A stretch of 64,000 nucleotides of DNA. Origin: Gemmatimonadaceae bacterium. GTDB taxonomy: Bacteria; Gemmatimonadota; Gemmatimonadetes; Gemmatimonadales; Gemmatimonadaceae. Below, in pieces: positions 27,801 through 36,293 of this stretch. The number at the start of each line of letters is the position of its first letter. Positions within the stretch are counted from its first letter, which is position 1. Location: assembly GCA_019752115.1 (NCBI GenBank), contig JAIEMN010000012.1, positions 21,919 through 85,918 of the forward strand, given 5' to 3'. Under the pieces are notes generated by a model, which was not told the DNA's origin, ran no database searches, and saw only the letters and a list, made by a program, of their open reading frames with translations. Position numbers and translations under genes: made by a program.

Positions 27801-29012
27801 GAAGGGCCCGCCACCGGCCGCAATCACCAGCAGCAGAATGGCCACGCGACGCGAGGGGCGCTGGCGCGTCGCCCGCAGCACGAACAGCAGCACCGCGAGC
27901 ACCAGCGACGCCGACAGCAGCAGCGCGGCCGCCGTGGACGTAAGCGGCCCGCCCATCGGCGCAAAGAAGTTCGCCGGATCGAACAGCGACGACAGATTCG
28001 ACAGTCCGGGCAACGGCGACATCGCCACGGTGGCGAGCGCGAGGCTCGTACTGGCAAAGCGCTCGAGCGTTCCCGATGGGCGGCGCCACGCGATCGCCAG
28101 CATGGCGACGAGCGCGACGAACAGCGCCACCGCGGTCCGTGAGCGCGCCCGCTGCTCGGTGGCGAGGCGTGTCTCGCCTTCGGTGTATGTGGTCGCCCGG
28201 ACCCGCGCGAGGCGCGTGGGCCCGATCTGCACCACCATCACGGTCGAACCGGGTTCCACCCGCGTGCTGTCAGGTGATTCGATGATCGTGTGCGCGGCGT
28301 CGATGCGCCCCGGCAGCGTGCGCAGCAGCGGGCGCGTGAAGCGATCCGCCGGTGGCGCCGACGTCAGCAAGGCGGCGGCGACAATCTCGATCTGCCCATC
28401 GGGCGAGAGCGCCCGCGCGATCACCGAGGTGTGAAACACCCCGTCGATCAGGGCGACGCCGGAGCCTCCGGTGGCCGACACCGGCGTGTGCAGCTGTCCG
28501 GCACGGGCCACCAGCCGTCCACCGCGAAACACCAAGAGCGCCGACTCCACATCGGTGGGCAGCGGCGCGGCGATCGCCGGCGTGCGCCCCTCCATGACGT
28601 CCGCGACGAAGCTCGCCTCCGTAGCGCGCTGGCGGACCGCCTCCCGGAGCGCTTCCGCCACCTCCCGCACGCTGGCCGAGACCTGCTCGGCCCGCGTTTC
28701 GCGCTCGGTGGCCGACCAGCGTGGCCAGTCGCGCCGCATGGAGGAGAGCGTGGCCGTATCGGCGGCACCGACCAGCACCCCGATCGTGAGGGCGACCACA
28801 GAGACCATGGCCAGCCCCCGGGGCCGCCGCACCCCCGGCAACAGCGCCGCCGCCGCGAGCGTGGCCCCGCCGCAGACCACGAGCCGGGGCCACCCCGGCG
28901 CCTGCTGCCACCACGCCAGGGCCAGGAGCGCCGACGCCGCCGCCAAGACCCAGAGCGCCGGCCAGCGATCGGCCGTCGTGGAGGAGGATCCGGGAGGGGT
29001 GGGCGAAGCCAT
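24888..29012 (-). CDS. Very large membrane sensor histidine kinase, NtrY-like
   Basis: 1374 residues from the ATG at 29012; a TATTGT box lies five bases upstream and there is no Shine-Dalgarno. The first 900 residues hold many hydrophobic segments separated by large extracytoplasmic regions. A HAMP-like region (around 960-1040), a PAS-like region and the HisKA box WGEMARQVAHEIKNPLTPIRL follow. HATPase_c motifs are NLLENARLAG, VSDDGCGIAE and TSGSGLGLAI. The AHEIKNPLTPI box is typical of NtrY. Length is about twice that of an ordinary NtrY. There is no adjacent response regulator. The NtrC-type gene at 2530-3903 is a candidate partner. The downstream gene is a Ser/Thr kinase. Confidence 0.93.
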   Translation of the reverse strand: MASPTPPGSSSTTADRWPALWVLAAASALLALAWWQQAPGWPRLVVCGGATLAAAALLPGVRRPRGLAMVSVVALTIGVLVGAADTATLSSMRRDWPRWSATERETRAEQVSASVREVAEALREAVRQRATEASFVADVMEGRTPAIAAPLPTDVESALLVFRGGRLVARAGQLHTPVSATGGSGVALIDGVFHTSVIARALSPDGQIEIVAAALLTSAPPADRFTRPLLRTLPGRIDAAHTIIESPDSTRVEPGSTVMVVQIGPTRLARVRATTYTEGETRLATEQRARSRTAVALFVALVAMLAIAWRRPSGTLERFASTSLALATVAMSPLPGLSNLSSLFDPANFFAPMGGPLTSTAAALLLSASLVLAVLLFVLRATRQRPSRRVAILLLVIAAGGGPFLLRDLARGIGLPAAGPSVGLWSAWQLALALVGAVVLLAGAAAGQVALGTRRGLPAVLAPMLAVIAAMMAPVLIEASGSWPGWYPIPWICAIAAFALTRRGLAQVVAAAVVAGSGAVTLTWGATVRARVALVEHDLARLSAVDENALRLLERFAMSVRDEPLRGTGADVLLRRYAGSELAAAGYPARLARWLPANTDTASTVLELAPVSDPAGAQATVAMLARLSRAIEIRTVTDGPTRLLLAGVPLTDSSVLTVAVPPRTALLPADAFAAFTGVTGTRGTVAPYKLELSTPLAGDVLTGRITWRRRADALHGDGVVGPSTIDTGEMRRVHVEVDLRGLDALLPRGALLVMLDVLVVLVVWTATALADGALGRLVRVRRARWSRSYRVRLSGALLTFFIVPAGLFALWAWVRLQDDDRAARELLVRETLRVAAAEQETRPLGTQRSSTGAPLFLYKQGLLVTASDSVLDALAPLGRLLPVTLTETDFTSDDLFTTRRLRVGESDALIGYRRFGRGPLPSVAVPITAAANEAVLVTPARGGEFALDARREDLGVLVVFATMLGALAAIWSSGLAARSLAQPVGALREAALALAAGGESPQLGTAPASEFAPVYRAFSRMADDLAASRQALEAAQRRTSAVLQHVASGVVGLLQGESVSLANPRADALLGFPVRETTLASWPAAHAELVRQARAFLAGTADEEAFELRLDGRELRARLTRLPSGAVLTLDDVTKLASAQRVLAWGEMARQVAHEIKNPLTPIRLGVQHLRRAYRDGRGDFAEILETNVGRVLQEIDHLDEIARAFSRYGTAPAERLAPVAVDVTAVVQDVVQLERLGDADPSDAAVQWQAVTPDAACIAVASRDELREVLINLLENARLAGARTVRVEVTAADGQVRIVVSDDGCGIAEDVLPRIFEPHFSTRTSGSGLGLAISRRLIEGWGGTISVTSRIGVGTRVEVILPSVREASGALRR

Positions 29013-29079
29013 GGCCCACAATACCCCGAAGCCGGGCGGGAGGCGACGGGTCCTTACCCGTCCCGGTTATCTTGCAGGG

Positions 29080-29862
29080 ATGTCGCCCGCCCTTCGCTTT
29101 TGCGTGCCTGCGTACGCGGCGCTCCGCCGATGGCCTGCCGCCCTCCGCGCGCGGGCCACGTGGGCCGCCACCTGGCTGGCGCTCGTCGCCGTGCCGGGCG
29201 CCGCCCAGTCGCCCGCCGCCAAGGCGCCGGTCCGTTTGGACGAGGGCAGCTTCACGATCACCCTCAACGGCCAGCGCGCCGGACGCGAACAGTTTTCGAT
29301 TCAGCAGGTCACGGCCGCGGACGGCGCGACCCTCGAGGTCCGTGCGGAATCGGCCGTCAGCGACCGGCGGAGCGCGATGCGCCTCGACGCTGACAGCGCG
29401 GGCACGCCGGTGCGGTACTCCGTGGAAGAGCGACGGGGCGCCGAGCTCACGCTGCGCCTCGGTGGCCAGCGCGTGCGCGGGCGCTTTGCAACGTTGGCGC
29501 GGAGCCTCACCGGTGAAGCCGCGCGCGAGTACATGCTGCGCCCGGGCGCGGTCGTCGTTGAAGAGGACGGCATCGTGCAGCATGCCCTGCTGGTGCGCGG
29601 CGCCGCGGCAACCACGACGACCGGCGTGACCCTCCCCAGCCTCACCCCGATCGCCAATGCGCAGGGCGTGGTGCGGATCGTGCCCGAAGCCGATGGCGAC
29701 ATCGTCGCCATTGCCGGGGTGCGCATCCCCGCCCGGCGGTGGCGCTGCGTCACCAACGATGGTGAGGTCCGGTTGGTATGGACCGATGTGGAGGGGCATC
29801 TGCTCCGCCTCAGCATTCCCGCGCGCAACCTCGATGCGCTGCGTGATGATGTGCCCCGTTGA
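29080..29862 (+). CDS. Hypothetical secreted protein, 260 aa
   Basis: No family named with confidence. A signal peptide ends near AVPGAAQ (about residue 43). The mature part is beta-rich and begins LDEGSFTITLNGQRAGREQF, reminiscent of periplasmic DUF3108-like proteins or lipid-carrier folds. The ATG at 29080 follows a TATCTT box by six bases with no Shine-Dalgarno, so it is a leaderless candidate. It precedes the TolC gene by 87 bases on the same strand and could be part of that export operon, but a separate promoter is equally possible. Confidence 0.75.
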   Translation: MSPALRFCVPAYAALRRWPAALRARATWAATWLALVAVPGAAQSPAAKAPVRLDEGSFTITLNGQRAGREQFSIQQVTAADGATLEVRAESAVSDRRSAMRLDADSAGTPVRYSVEERRGAELTLRLGGQRVRGRFATLARSLTGEAAREYMLRPGAVVVEEDGIVQHALLVRGAAATTTTGVTLPSLTPIANAQGVVRIVPEADGDIVAIAGVRIPARRWRCVTNDGEVRLVWTDVEGHLLRLSIPARNLDALRDDVPR

Positions 29863-29949
29863 CCGTGCCGGTCCGGACGCACTGAAACCATTCCGCGGGG
29901 GCCCGCGTACGCCCCGCTGTAACGACTCTTCTTCCTTTCGCTTCGTCCC

Positions 29950-31449
29950 ATGAGACTTTCCGCGACTGCTCTCGGATTCGCGCTCGCGCTCGCCACGGTG
30001 ACCGGGGGCCTGCGCCCCACCCAGGCGGTGGCGCAGGCCGCACCCGCCGCGGGCAACGTGCTGACGCTTGCCGACGCCATTACGCTGGCCCGGCGCAACA
30101 ACCCGGGGCTTCAGACCTCACTCAATGCCCGTCGCACGGCGGCCGCCAACGTGCGCGCCGCGAATGGCCAGCTCATTCCCACCGTCAGCACGGGGTTCGG
30201 CGCCGGCTATCGTGAAGGCCGTCAGCAGTTCTTCGCCGGTCAGGGCTTCGGGTCCACGAACGACCAGCTCTCCACCGACGCCAACGCCAGCGTGTCGCTG
30301 AGCCTCACGCCGGGCTTCCTGCAGGATCTCGCGGCCGTGAAGGCCAGCCGCGACGCCACCGAAGCCGACATCACGGTGGCCGAGCAGAACCTGCGCAATA
30401 CGGTGACCACGCAGTATCTCACCGCGCTGCAGGCGCAGGCGCGCGCCTCGCTGCAGGACACGCTCCTCGCGACCACCACCGCGCAGCTCCAGCTGGCCCG
30501 CGCCCGCCTGCAGGTGGGCTCCGGCACGCAGCTCGATGTGCAGCGCGCCGAAGTGGCCGATGGTCAGCAGCGCGTGGCGTCACTGAACGCCAAGAATCAG
30601 GCACAGATCGAAATCGTGCGGCTCTTCCAGCAGATCGGCATTGCGCCGGTGCTCGACATCAAGCTCGACGCGAATCTGCCCGCCACGCCCACGGTGGATC
30701 TCTCGCAGGTGCTCGACCAGGCCAAGAAGTCCAACCCGCAGCTGGCCGCGCTGTCGGCGCGCGAGCAGGCCGCGAGCAAGTCCCTCTCCTCGGCCAAGCG
30801 CGCGTACCTGCCGTCGATGTCGCTCAGCGCCAGCCTGTCGGCCTTTGCCAATCGCTACACGAACACCAATCAGCTGATCACGAGTGGGCAGGCCTCGCTC
30901 GCGGCGCAGAAGGCGTCATGCATTCGCGGCGAAGAGGTGCGCGCGGCGCTCAACCTGGCCAACAACCTCGCGGCGTGCAACGCGATCGCCTGGACCGCGG
31001 CGAACGAGCAGTCCATCAAGGACTCGCAGGCCAAGTATCCGTTCGGCATGACGCGCAACCCGTACAGCCTCAACGCCAGCTTCTCGCTCCCGATCTTCAA
31101 CGGGTTCCGTCGCGAACAGCAGATCGAAGCGGCGAGCGTGCAGCGCAAGAACGTGCAGAACGACCTCCGCACGCAGGAACTGCGCGTCACCGCCGATGTC
31201 ACGGCGGCGTACCTCTCCCTCAATACCGCGCAGCAGACGGTGGTCCTCCAGGAGCAGAACGTGCGCACCGCGCGCACGGCGCTGCAGCTGGCGCAGGAGC
31301 GCTACCGCGTGGGCGCGATCAGCATCGTCGATCTCGTGCAGGCGCGTGGTGACTATGAACGCGCCGAGACCGACCGTATCACCGCCGTGTACGACGTCCA
31401 GCGCGCCTTTGCCGCGCTCGAAAACGCCGTCGGGCGTCCCCTCCGCTAA
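29950..31449 (+). CDS. TolC-family outer-membrane channel protein
   Basis: 499 residues with a signal peptide ending TQAVAQA. Two OEP repeats are visible: LTLADAITLARRNNPGLQTS near the N-terminus and the long helices with TQYLTALQAQARASLQDT and LRVTADVTAAYLSLNTAQQT. The C-terminus has LVQARGDYERAETDRI, typical of the family. It forms the outer-membrane exit duct of a tripartite pump. The HlyD-like adaptor follows 12 bases later and the ATPase overlaps that, so one operon is clear. The octamer TTCGTCCC lies directly against the ATG and no Shine-Dalgarno is seen. Confidence 0.95.
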   Translation: MRLSATALGFALALATVTGGLRPTQAVAQAAPAAGNVLTLADAITLARRNNPGLQTSLNARRTAAANVRAANGQLIPTVSTGFGAGYREGRQQFFAGQGFGSTNDQLSTDANASVSLSLTPGFLQDLAAVKASRDATEADITVAEQNLRNTVTTQYLTALQAQARASLQDTLLATTTAQLQLARARLQVGSGTQLDVQRAEVADGQQRVASLNAKNQAQIEIVRLFQQIGIAPVLDIKLDANLPATPTVDLSQVLDQAKKSNPQLAALSAREQAASKSLSSAKRAYLPSMSLSASLSAFANRYTNTNQLITSGQASLAAQKASCIRGEEVRAALNLANNLAACNAIAWTAANEQSIKDSQAKYPFGMTRNPYSLNASFSLPIFNGFRREQQIEAASVQRKNVQNDLRTQELRVTADVTAAYLSLNTAQQTVVLQEQNVRTARTALQLAQERYRVGAISIVDLVQARGDYERAETDRITAVYDVQRAFAALENAVGRPLR

Positions 31450-31461
31450 CCGAGCACCATC

Positions 31462-32745
31462 ATGAAGACTTCCGTGAAGTGGGGCATTGGCATCGTCGCC
31501 GTCGCCGGACTCGGCGCCCTCGGCGTCGTGGCCGCCAAGAAGCAGGGCACGAAGCCCGTGGAGGTGCGCGTGGAGGCCGTGGAAGCCCGCGATCTCGTCT
31601 CCTCCGTGCAGGCCAGCGGGCAGATTCAGCCGCGCATCAAGGTCAACGTGTCGTCGGACCTGACCGGCAAGATCGTGCGTCTCGCAGTGCGCGAAGGCGA
31701 CATGGTCAAGAAGGGGCAGTTCCTGCTCCAGATCGACCCCGAGGCCGCGACCGCGGCCATGCAGCGGGCCGAAGCGCAGCTCGCGTCGGCCCGCGCACAG
31801 GCCGCTCAGGCCAAGGCGAACCTCATCCAGGCCCAGCGCAACTACGAGCGGCAGATGCAACTCAAGCAGACGCAGCCCGGCATGGTCAGTGAGGAGCAGC
31901 TCGAGCAGCTCCGCACGCAGACGGAGGTCAACAAGGCGCTTGCCGAAGCGGCGAACTACGCCGTGGAGCAGTCGGTGGCCTCGGTGCGCGATGCGCGTCA
32001 GAACCTCGGCCGCACCACCATCACGGCGCCGATGAGCGGCAAGGTCACGCGGCTGAATGTCGAAGAGGGTGAAACGGCGATCATGGGCACCCTGAACAAG
32101 GATGCCGCCACGCTGCTCACCATCTCCGACATGAGCATCCTCGAGACGAAGGTGAAGGTCGACGAGACCGACGTGGCTCGCATCAGCGTGGGCGACTCGG
32201 CCGTCATCCAGATCGACGCCTTTCCCGATACGACGTTCCTCGGCAAGGTCGTCGAGATCTCGAACAGCTCCGTTGCCAAGGCGGCCGCCACCAACACCGG
32301 TGACCAGGCGATCGACTACGAAGTGCGCGTTCAGCTGCTCAACCCGCCGGTGGATACCCGCCCGGACTTCTCGGCCACGGCCAAGATCATCACCGCGCAG
32401 CGCAAGAACGTGCTGAGCATCCCGATCATTGCCTTGTCGGTGCGCGAGAACGAGTCGCTCCCGAACGGGGATTCGGCGGTCACGGTGGGCAAGCAGCCGG
32501 CCAAGGAAGTCGGCAAGCGCGATGTGGAAGGCGTCTTCATCGTGGGGACGGACAACAAGGTGACCTTCCGCCCCGTAAAGGTGGGGATCACCGGCGAGCG
32601 CCACTTCGAGGTACTTTCCGGTCTCAAGGCGGGCGAGCAGATCGTGGCGGGCACGTACCAGGCCATCCGCGAACTCAAGGACGGGGCCCTCATCAAGCCC
32701 AGCAAGCCCGAGGAGAAGAAGGCGGCCACGGGAGCGAAGAAGTGA
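31462..32745 (+). CDS. Periplasmic adaptor (HlyD/MacA-type membrane-fusion protein)
   Basis: 427 residues. One N-terminal membrane anchor (about 5-24) is followed by the barrel-sandwich (lipoyl-like) half motif [19 protein letters not shown] coiled-coil hairpin spans about 95-185, rich in Ala/Gln with [16 protein letters not shown]. The second lipoyl half is [20 protein letters not shown], followed by beta-barrel and membrane-proximal domains. It links an inner-membrane ABC permease to the TolC-like channel. Its stop overlaps the ATPase start by four bases (GTGA). The Lys-rich C-terminus ([13 protein letters not shown]) is unusual but harmless. Confidence 0.95.
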   Translation: MKTSVKWGIGIVAVAGLGALGVVAAKKQGTKPVEVRVEAVEARDLVSSVQASGQIQPRIKVNVSSDLTGKIVRLAVREGDMVKKGQFLLQIDPEAATAAMQRAEAQLASARAQAAQAKANLIQAQRNYERQMQLKQTQPGMVSEEQLEQLRTQTEVNKALAEAANYAVEQSVASVRDARQNLGRTTITAPMSGKVTRLNVEEGETAIMGTLNKDAATLLTISDMSILETKVKVDETDVARISVGDSAVIQIDAFPDTTFLGKVVEISNSSVAKAAATNTGDQAIDYEVRVQLLNPPVDTRPDFSATAKIITAQRKNVLSIPIIALSVRENESLPNGDSAVTVGKQPAKEVGKRDVEGVFIVGTDNKVTFRPVKVGITGERHFEVLSGLKAGEQIVAGTYQAIRELKDGALIKPSKPEEKKAATGAKK

Positions 32746-33548
32746 GCACCACCGACGAGATCGGCCTGAGCACCACCGGCGAGCGCATGGCCGTCACGGC
32801 CACGCACGGCGCCACCCCGTCTTCGGATTGGGTGATCGTGACCCGCCAGCTCAAGCGGCAGTACGACATGGGCGGTGAAATCGTCCGCGCCCTGCGGGGG
32901 GTCGATCTCGCCATCCGTCGGAACGAGTACGTCGCCATCATGGGCCCGTCGGGCTCGGGCAAGTCCACGCTCATGAATCTCATGGGCTGCCTCGATACAC
33001 CGAACGAGGGCGAGTACTGGCTCAACGGCATGCTCGTCTCGGCCATGTCCGACGATCAGCTCGCCCGTGTTCGCAACAAGGAGATCGGGTTCGTCTTCCA
33101 GACGTTCAACCTCCTGCCCCGCGCCACGGCGCTCCAGAACGTCGAACTGCCGCTCGTGTACGCCGGGGTCTCGGCCGAAGAGCGCAAGGCACGGGCGATG
33201 GAAGCGCTCGAGCGCGTGCAGCTCGGCCAGCGCGTGCATCACCGCCCGAACGAACTCTCCGGCGGTCAGCGTCAGCGCGTGGCGATCGCCCGCGCCCTGG
33301 TGAACCGGCCGTCCATGCTCCTCGCGGACGAACCGACCGGTAACCTCGACTCGCAGACCTCGGAAGAAATCATGAAGGTCTTCGAGGAGCTCGCCACGCA
33401 GGGCCAGACGGTCGTGATGGTGACCCACGAGCCCGACATCGCCGCCCACGCCCGCCGCGTGGTGGTGCTGCGTGACGGCGTGATCGCGAGTGACGAAAAG
33501 CGCGAGCAGTTCATCGAGCGTGTGGGTCTGACACACGCGGCGCACTAA
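32742..33548 (+). CDS. ABC transporter ATPase, MacB/LolD type
   Basis: 268 residues starting at GTG 32742, overlapping the adaptor stop. Walker A is [18 protein letters not shown], the Q-loop region [21 protein letters not shown], signature [15 protein letters not shown] and Walker [13 protein letters not shown]. The first 30 residues are a non-conserved extension. This is the only ATPase in the cluster and must energise the permeases downstream. The strong palindrome with a terminator-like core between this gene and the first permease probably lowers permease expression relative to the ATPase. Confidence 0.96.
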   Translation: MSTTDEIGLSTTGERMAVTATHGATPSSDWVIVTRQLKRQYDMGGEIVRALRGVDLAIRRNEYVAIMGPSGSGKSTLMNLMGCLDTPNEGEYWLNGMLVSAMSDDQLARVRNKEIGFVFQTFNLLPRATALQNVELPLVYAGVSAEERKARAMEALERVQLGQRVHHRPNELSGGQRQRVAIARALVNRPSMLLADEPTGNLDSQTSEEIMKVFEELATQGQTVVMVTHEPDIAAHARRVVVLRDGVIASDEKREQFIERVGLTHAAH

Positions 33549-33563
33549 GTTCTCGGCCGAAAA

Positions 33564-33668
33564 GCTCACACAGAGTACATGGGGACAGACGGGGTCACGG
33601 TGAACAGCCGTGACCCTTTTCTTTGCTCTCCCTGTGCGCACGTCAGTCCCCGTGTGCCCTGTGTGAGC
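33564..33668. repeat. Large nested palindrome between ATPase and permease genes
   Basis: Outer arms CTCACACAG and CTGTGTGAG are perfect 9-mers at the two ends of the interval. Inside, ACATGGGGACAGACG and CGTCAGTCCCCGTGT pair with one mismatch and one G-T pair. Inside again is the 9-base terminator stem at 33592-33616. The right arm carries about 20 extra bases after the T-tract. It could be a REP/MITE-like palindromic element or a layered attenuator. The GGGGACAGAC core resembles REP sequences linked to RAYT transposases, by recollection only. Confidence 0.5.
33592..33620 (+). terminator. Intrinsic terminator after ABC ATPase gene
   Basis: GGGTCACGG (33592-33600), a 7-base loop, CCGTGACCC (33608-33616) and TTTT, then CTTT. 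It is a textbook stem plus T-tract 43 bases after the ATPase stop, in the middle of what otherwise looks like one operon. Confidence 0.75.
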
Positions 33669-33723
33669 AGTTCATGACATCTCAGTGGGTGAAACGATCG
33701 GCACGTGGGCGCGTAGGGTCGCC

Positions 33724-34971
33724 ATGCACTTTTTCGAAGCCGTCATCCTCGCCCTGCGCACCATCCGCACGCAGAAGCTCAAGAGCGCGTTCACGCTCCT
33801 GGGCGTCTGCATCGGGGTCATGTTTCTCATCTCGGTGGTGTCGATCGTCGAAGGGATGGGTCGCTACATGCAGGACGACCTCATCGGCAAACTGATCGCC
33901 GTCAACACCTTCGAGCTGCGCAGCCGGCCGAACATCAACATCGGCGATATCGACGACGCCACGTGGGAGGAGTACCGCAAGCGCCCGCGCCTCGACATCA
34001 CCGATGTCCCGCCCGTCACGCGCGTTCTCCCCGATGGCGTGCGCTGGTATCTGAGCAGCGAGGACAACGTGCGGGCCACCACGCCCACCAGTGGCAAGCC
34101 GCGCTCGGTGCAGGTCTACGCGGTTGACGGCGACTATTTCGAGATCAAGAAGCTGGGCATTGCCCGTGGCCGGCCGCTCACGGCGCAGGAGCTGGCACGC
34201 GGCGAGAAGACGGTCGTGATCGGTCAGGATGCGGCGGAGCGGCTGTTTCCCGGCGTTGATCCGCTGAATCGCGAACTGAAGCTGGGCGGGGTGCCCTACC
34301 GCGTGGTCGGGATCGCCGAGTCGCAGGGCTCTGCCTTCGGGGTGTCGTTCGACAATTTCCTTGTCGCGCCCTGGCATGCGCCCGTTCGCCGGCTGCTGAA
34401 CTCGCGGCCCAACATCGTGGACGCGGTCGCCATTCAATCGCCGAGCGACGCGGCCATGAAGGAAACGATGGAGATCGTGCGGGCGGCGATGCGCGCGCAG
34501 CACAAGCTGCGCCCGGCGCAGAAGGATGACTTCTCGCTGCAGACCGCCGATTCGGCGCTGGAGTTCTGGAACAAGATGAAGCAGTACCTCGTGCTGGCGG
34601 GGATCGCACTGCCGGCGATCGGCCTCGTCGTCGGGGCGATCGTCATCATGAACATCATGCTGGTGGCGGTGTCCGAACGCACCCGTGAGATCGGGATCCG
34701 CAAGGCGCTGGGCGCCAAGCGGCGCGACATCCTGGCCCAGTTCCTGATCGAAGCGTCCACGCTGGGCACGGTGGGCTCCGCGGTCGGCGTGGGGCTCGGG
34801 ATCGGCTTGGCGAAGCTGATTGCGGCGGTCTCCCCGTTGCCCGCCAGCGTCGCCCCATGGTCCATCCTGGTGGGTGTCACCCTCGGCGCTGGGGTCGGCA
34901 TCATCTCCGGCGTGTATCCGGCGAGCCGCGCCGCGCGGCTCGATCCCATCACCGCCCTGCGGCAGGAGTAG
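33724..34971 (+). CDS. MacB/FtsX-type ABC permease A1
   Basis: 415 residues from the ATG at 33724; a GTG at 33685 is in frame but adds an unlikely N-terminus. One N-terminal membrane helix (KLKSAFTLLGVCIGVMFLIS) precedes a large periplasmic MacB-PCD domain. Three C-terminal helices form the FtsX domain, with the signature SERTREIGIRKALGAKRRDIL. It is the first member of three alternating A-B permease pairs and is closest to A2 (36294-37535). It should form a half-transporter pairing with B1 and the shared ATPase. Confidence 0.93.
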   Translation: MHFFEAVILALRTIRTQKLKSAFTLLGVCIGVMFLISVVSIVEGMGRYMQDDLIGKLIAVNTFELRSRPNINIGDIDDATWEEYRKRPRLDITDVPPVTRVLPDGVRWYLSSEDNVRATTPTSGKPRSVQVYAVDGDYFEIKKLGIARGRPLTAQELARGEKTVVIGQDAAERLFPGVDPLNRELKLGGVPYRVVGIAESQGSAFGVSFDNFLVAPWHAPVRRLLNSRPNIVDAVAIQSPSDAAMKETMEIVRAAMRAQHKLRPAQKDDFSLQTADSALEFWNKMKQYLVLAGIALPAIGLVVGAIVIMNIMLVAVSERTREIGIRKALGAKRRDILAQFLIEASTLGTVGSAVGVGLGIGLAKLIAAVSPLPASVAPWSILVGVTLGAGVGIISGVYPASRAARLDPITALRQE

Positions 34972-34974
34972 CGC

Positions 34975-36240
34975 ATGTCGGCGTTCCGTACACGACTCTC
35001 GGCGGTCGCCGAAGGGGTGGTCATCGCGCTCGATGCCGTCCGCGCCAACAAGGTGCGCGCGGGGCTCACCATCCTCGGCATCGCCGTCGGCGTCTTCGTC
35101 GTGGTCGCGATATCCGCAGCGGTACACGGCATCAACGAGTCGGTGGCGAAGGACTTCGCGAGTACCGGCCCCACCACGTTTTTCGTCACGCGCTATCCTA
35201 TCAGCTTCGAGAACTGCGACGGCAGCGATGGCACCTGCACGTGGTTGCGCAATCCACCGCTGCGGTCGCGTGAAATCGACATGCTGCGGCAGTTGCAGAG
35301 CGTCGAGGCCGTGGGCGAGCGGTTGGACTGGGGGGCCAAGGTGAAGTTCCGCGATCGCGAGCTGTCGCAGGCTCCGGTCGAGGGATACTCCGCCGAGTGG
35401 ACGTCGATCAGCGCGCCGGCGGTCTATCCCGGGCGGGCCTTCACGGCGGCCGAAGTCCGATCGGCGGCGCGCGTCACGGTGATCTCCACGCTCATGAAGG
35501 AGCGCCTCTTTGGCGATGGCGATCCGATCGGCCGGCAGATTCTGCTCAACAACGTGCCGTTCGAAGTCATCGGCGTGTACAAGGACAACAGCAGCTTCCT
35601 GAGTGGCGGTGAGCGGCCCAAGGCGGTTGTGCCCATCACGGCGCTCACCCGCTATATCGGCGCGCGGGCCAGCAACATCGGCCTGGCAGTCAAACCGCGC
35701 GAGAGCCTCGAGCCGGCGGTTGCCCGCGACGAAGCCATCGACGAAGTCACCGCCATGCTGCGCGGGCTCCGCGGTCTGCGCCCGAACGAAGAGTCGAGCT
35801 TCGCAATCCTTACCCAGGACAAGTTGTTCGAGACGTACAACAAGATCTTCGGGATGTTCTTCCTGGTGATGATCGCGCTGTCCGGCGTGGGACTCATCGT
35901 CGGCGGCGTGGGCGTGGTGGCGATCATGATGATCTCGGTGACCGAGCGGACGCGCGAGATCGGCGTGCGCAAGGCGCTGGGCGCGACCAAGGCCACGATT
36001 CTCTGGCAGTTCCTCGTGGAGGCAGCCACGCTCACCGGCATCGGTGGCGCGATCGGGCTCTTCGTGGGCTGGCTGGGTAGCGTGGCGATCCGCTCGTTCA
36101 CCCCCATCGAAGCGAGCATCCCCCCCATGGCAGTCGTCGTGGCCCTCGGTGCCAGCGCAGTCACGGGTGTGCTCTTTGGCATGCTCCCCGCCAGCCGGGC
36201 CGCGCGCCTCGATCCGGTCGAAGCGCTCCGGTACGAGTAA
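34975..36240 (+). CDS. MacB/FtsX-type ABC permease B1
   Basis: 421 residues, starting three bases after permease A1. Topology is the MacB type: first helix (VRAGLTILGIAVGVFVVVA), periplasmic domain and three C-terminal helices with TERTREIGVRKALGATKAT. The periplasmic domain has an insertion with two Cys (FENCDGSDGTCTW), also present in B2 but absent in B3, so a disulfide loop is likely. It ends in ALRYE like the other B members, whereas A members end in LR(Q/S)E or MRAET. Confidence 0.93.
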   Translation: MSAFRTRLSAVAEGVVIALDAVRANKVRAGLTILGIAVGVFVVVAISAAVHGINESVAKDFASTGPTTFFVTRYPISFENCDGSDGTCTWLRNPPLRSREIDMLRQLQSVEAVGERLDWGAKVKFRDRELSQAPVEGYSAEWTSISAPAVYPGRAFTAAEVRSAARVTVISTLMKERLFGDGDPIGRQILLNNVPFEVIGVYKDNSSFLSGGERPKAVVPITALTRYIGARASNIGLAVKPRESLEPAVARDEAIDEVTAMLRGLRGLRPNEESSFAILTQDKLFETYNKIFGMFFLVMIALSGVGLIVGGVGVVAIMMISVTERTREIGVRKALGATKATILWQFLVEAATLTGIGGAIGLFVGWLGSVAIRSFTPIEASIPPMAVVVALGASAVTGVLFGMLPASRAARLDPVEALRYE

Positions 36241-36293
36241 CCGCGGTTTCCCCCGGCGGGAACAGGCATGGGTGGGGTGGTTATTGTTGAAGG

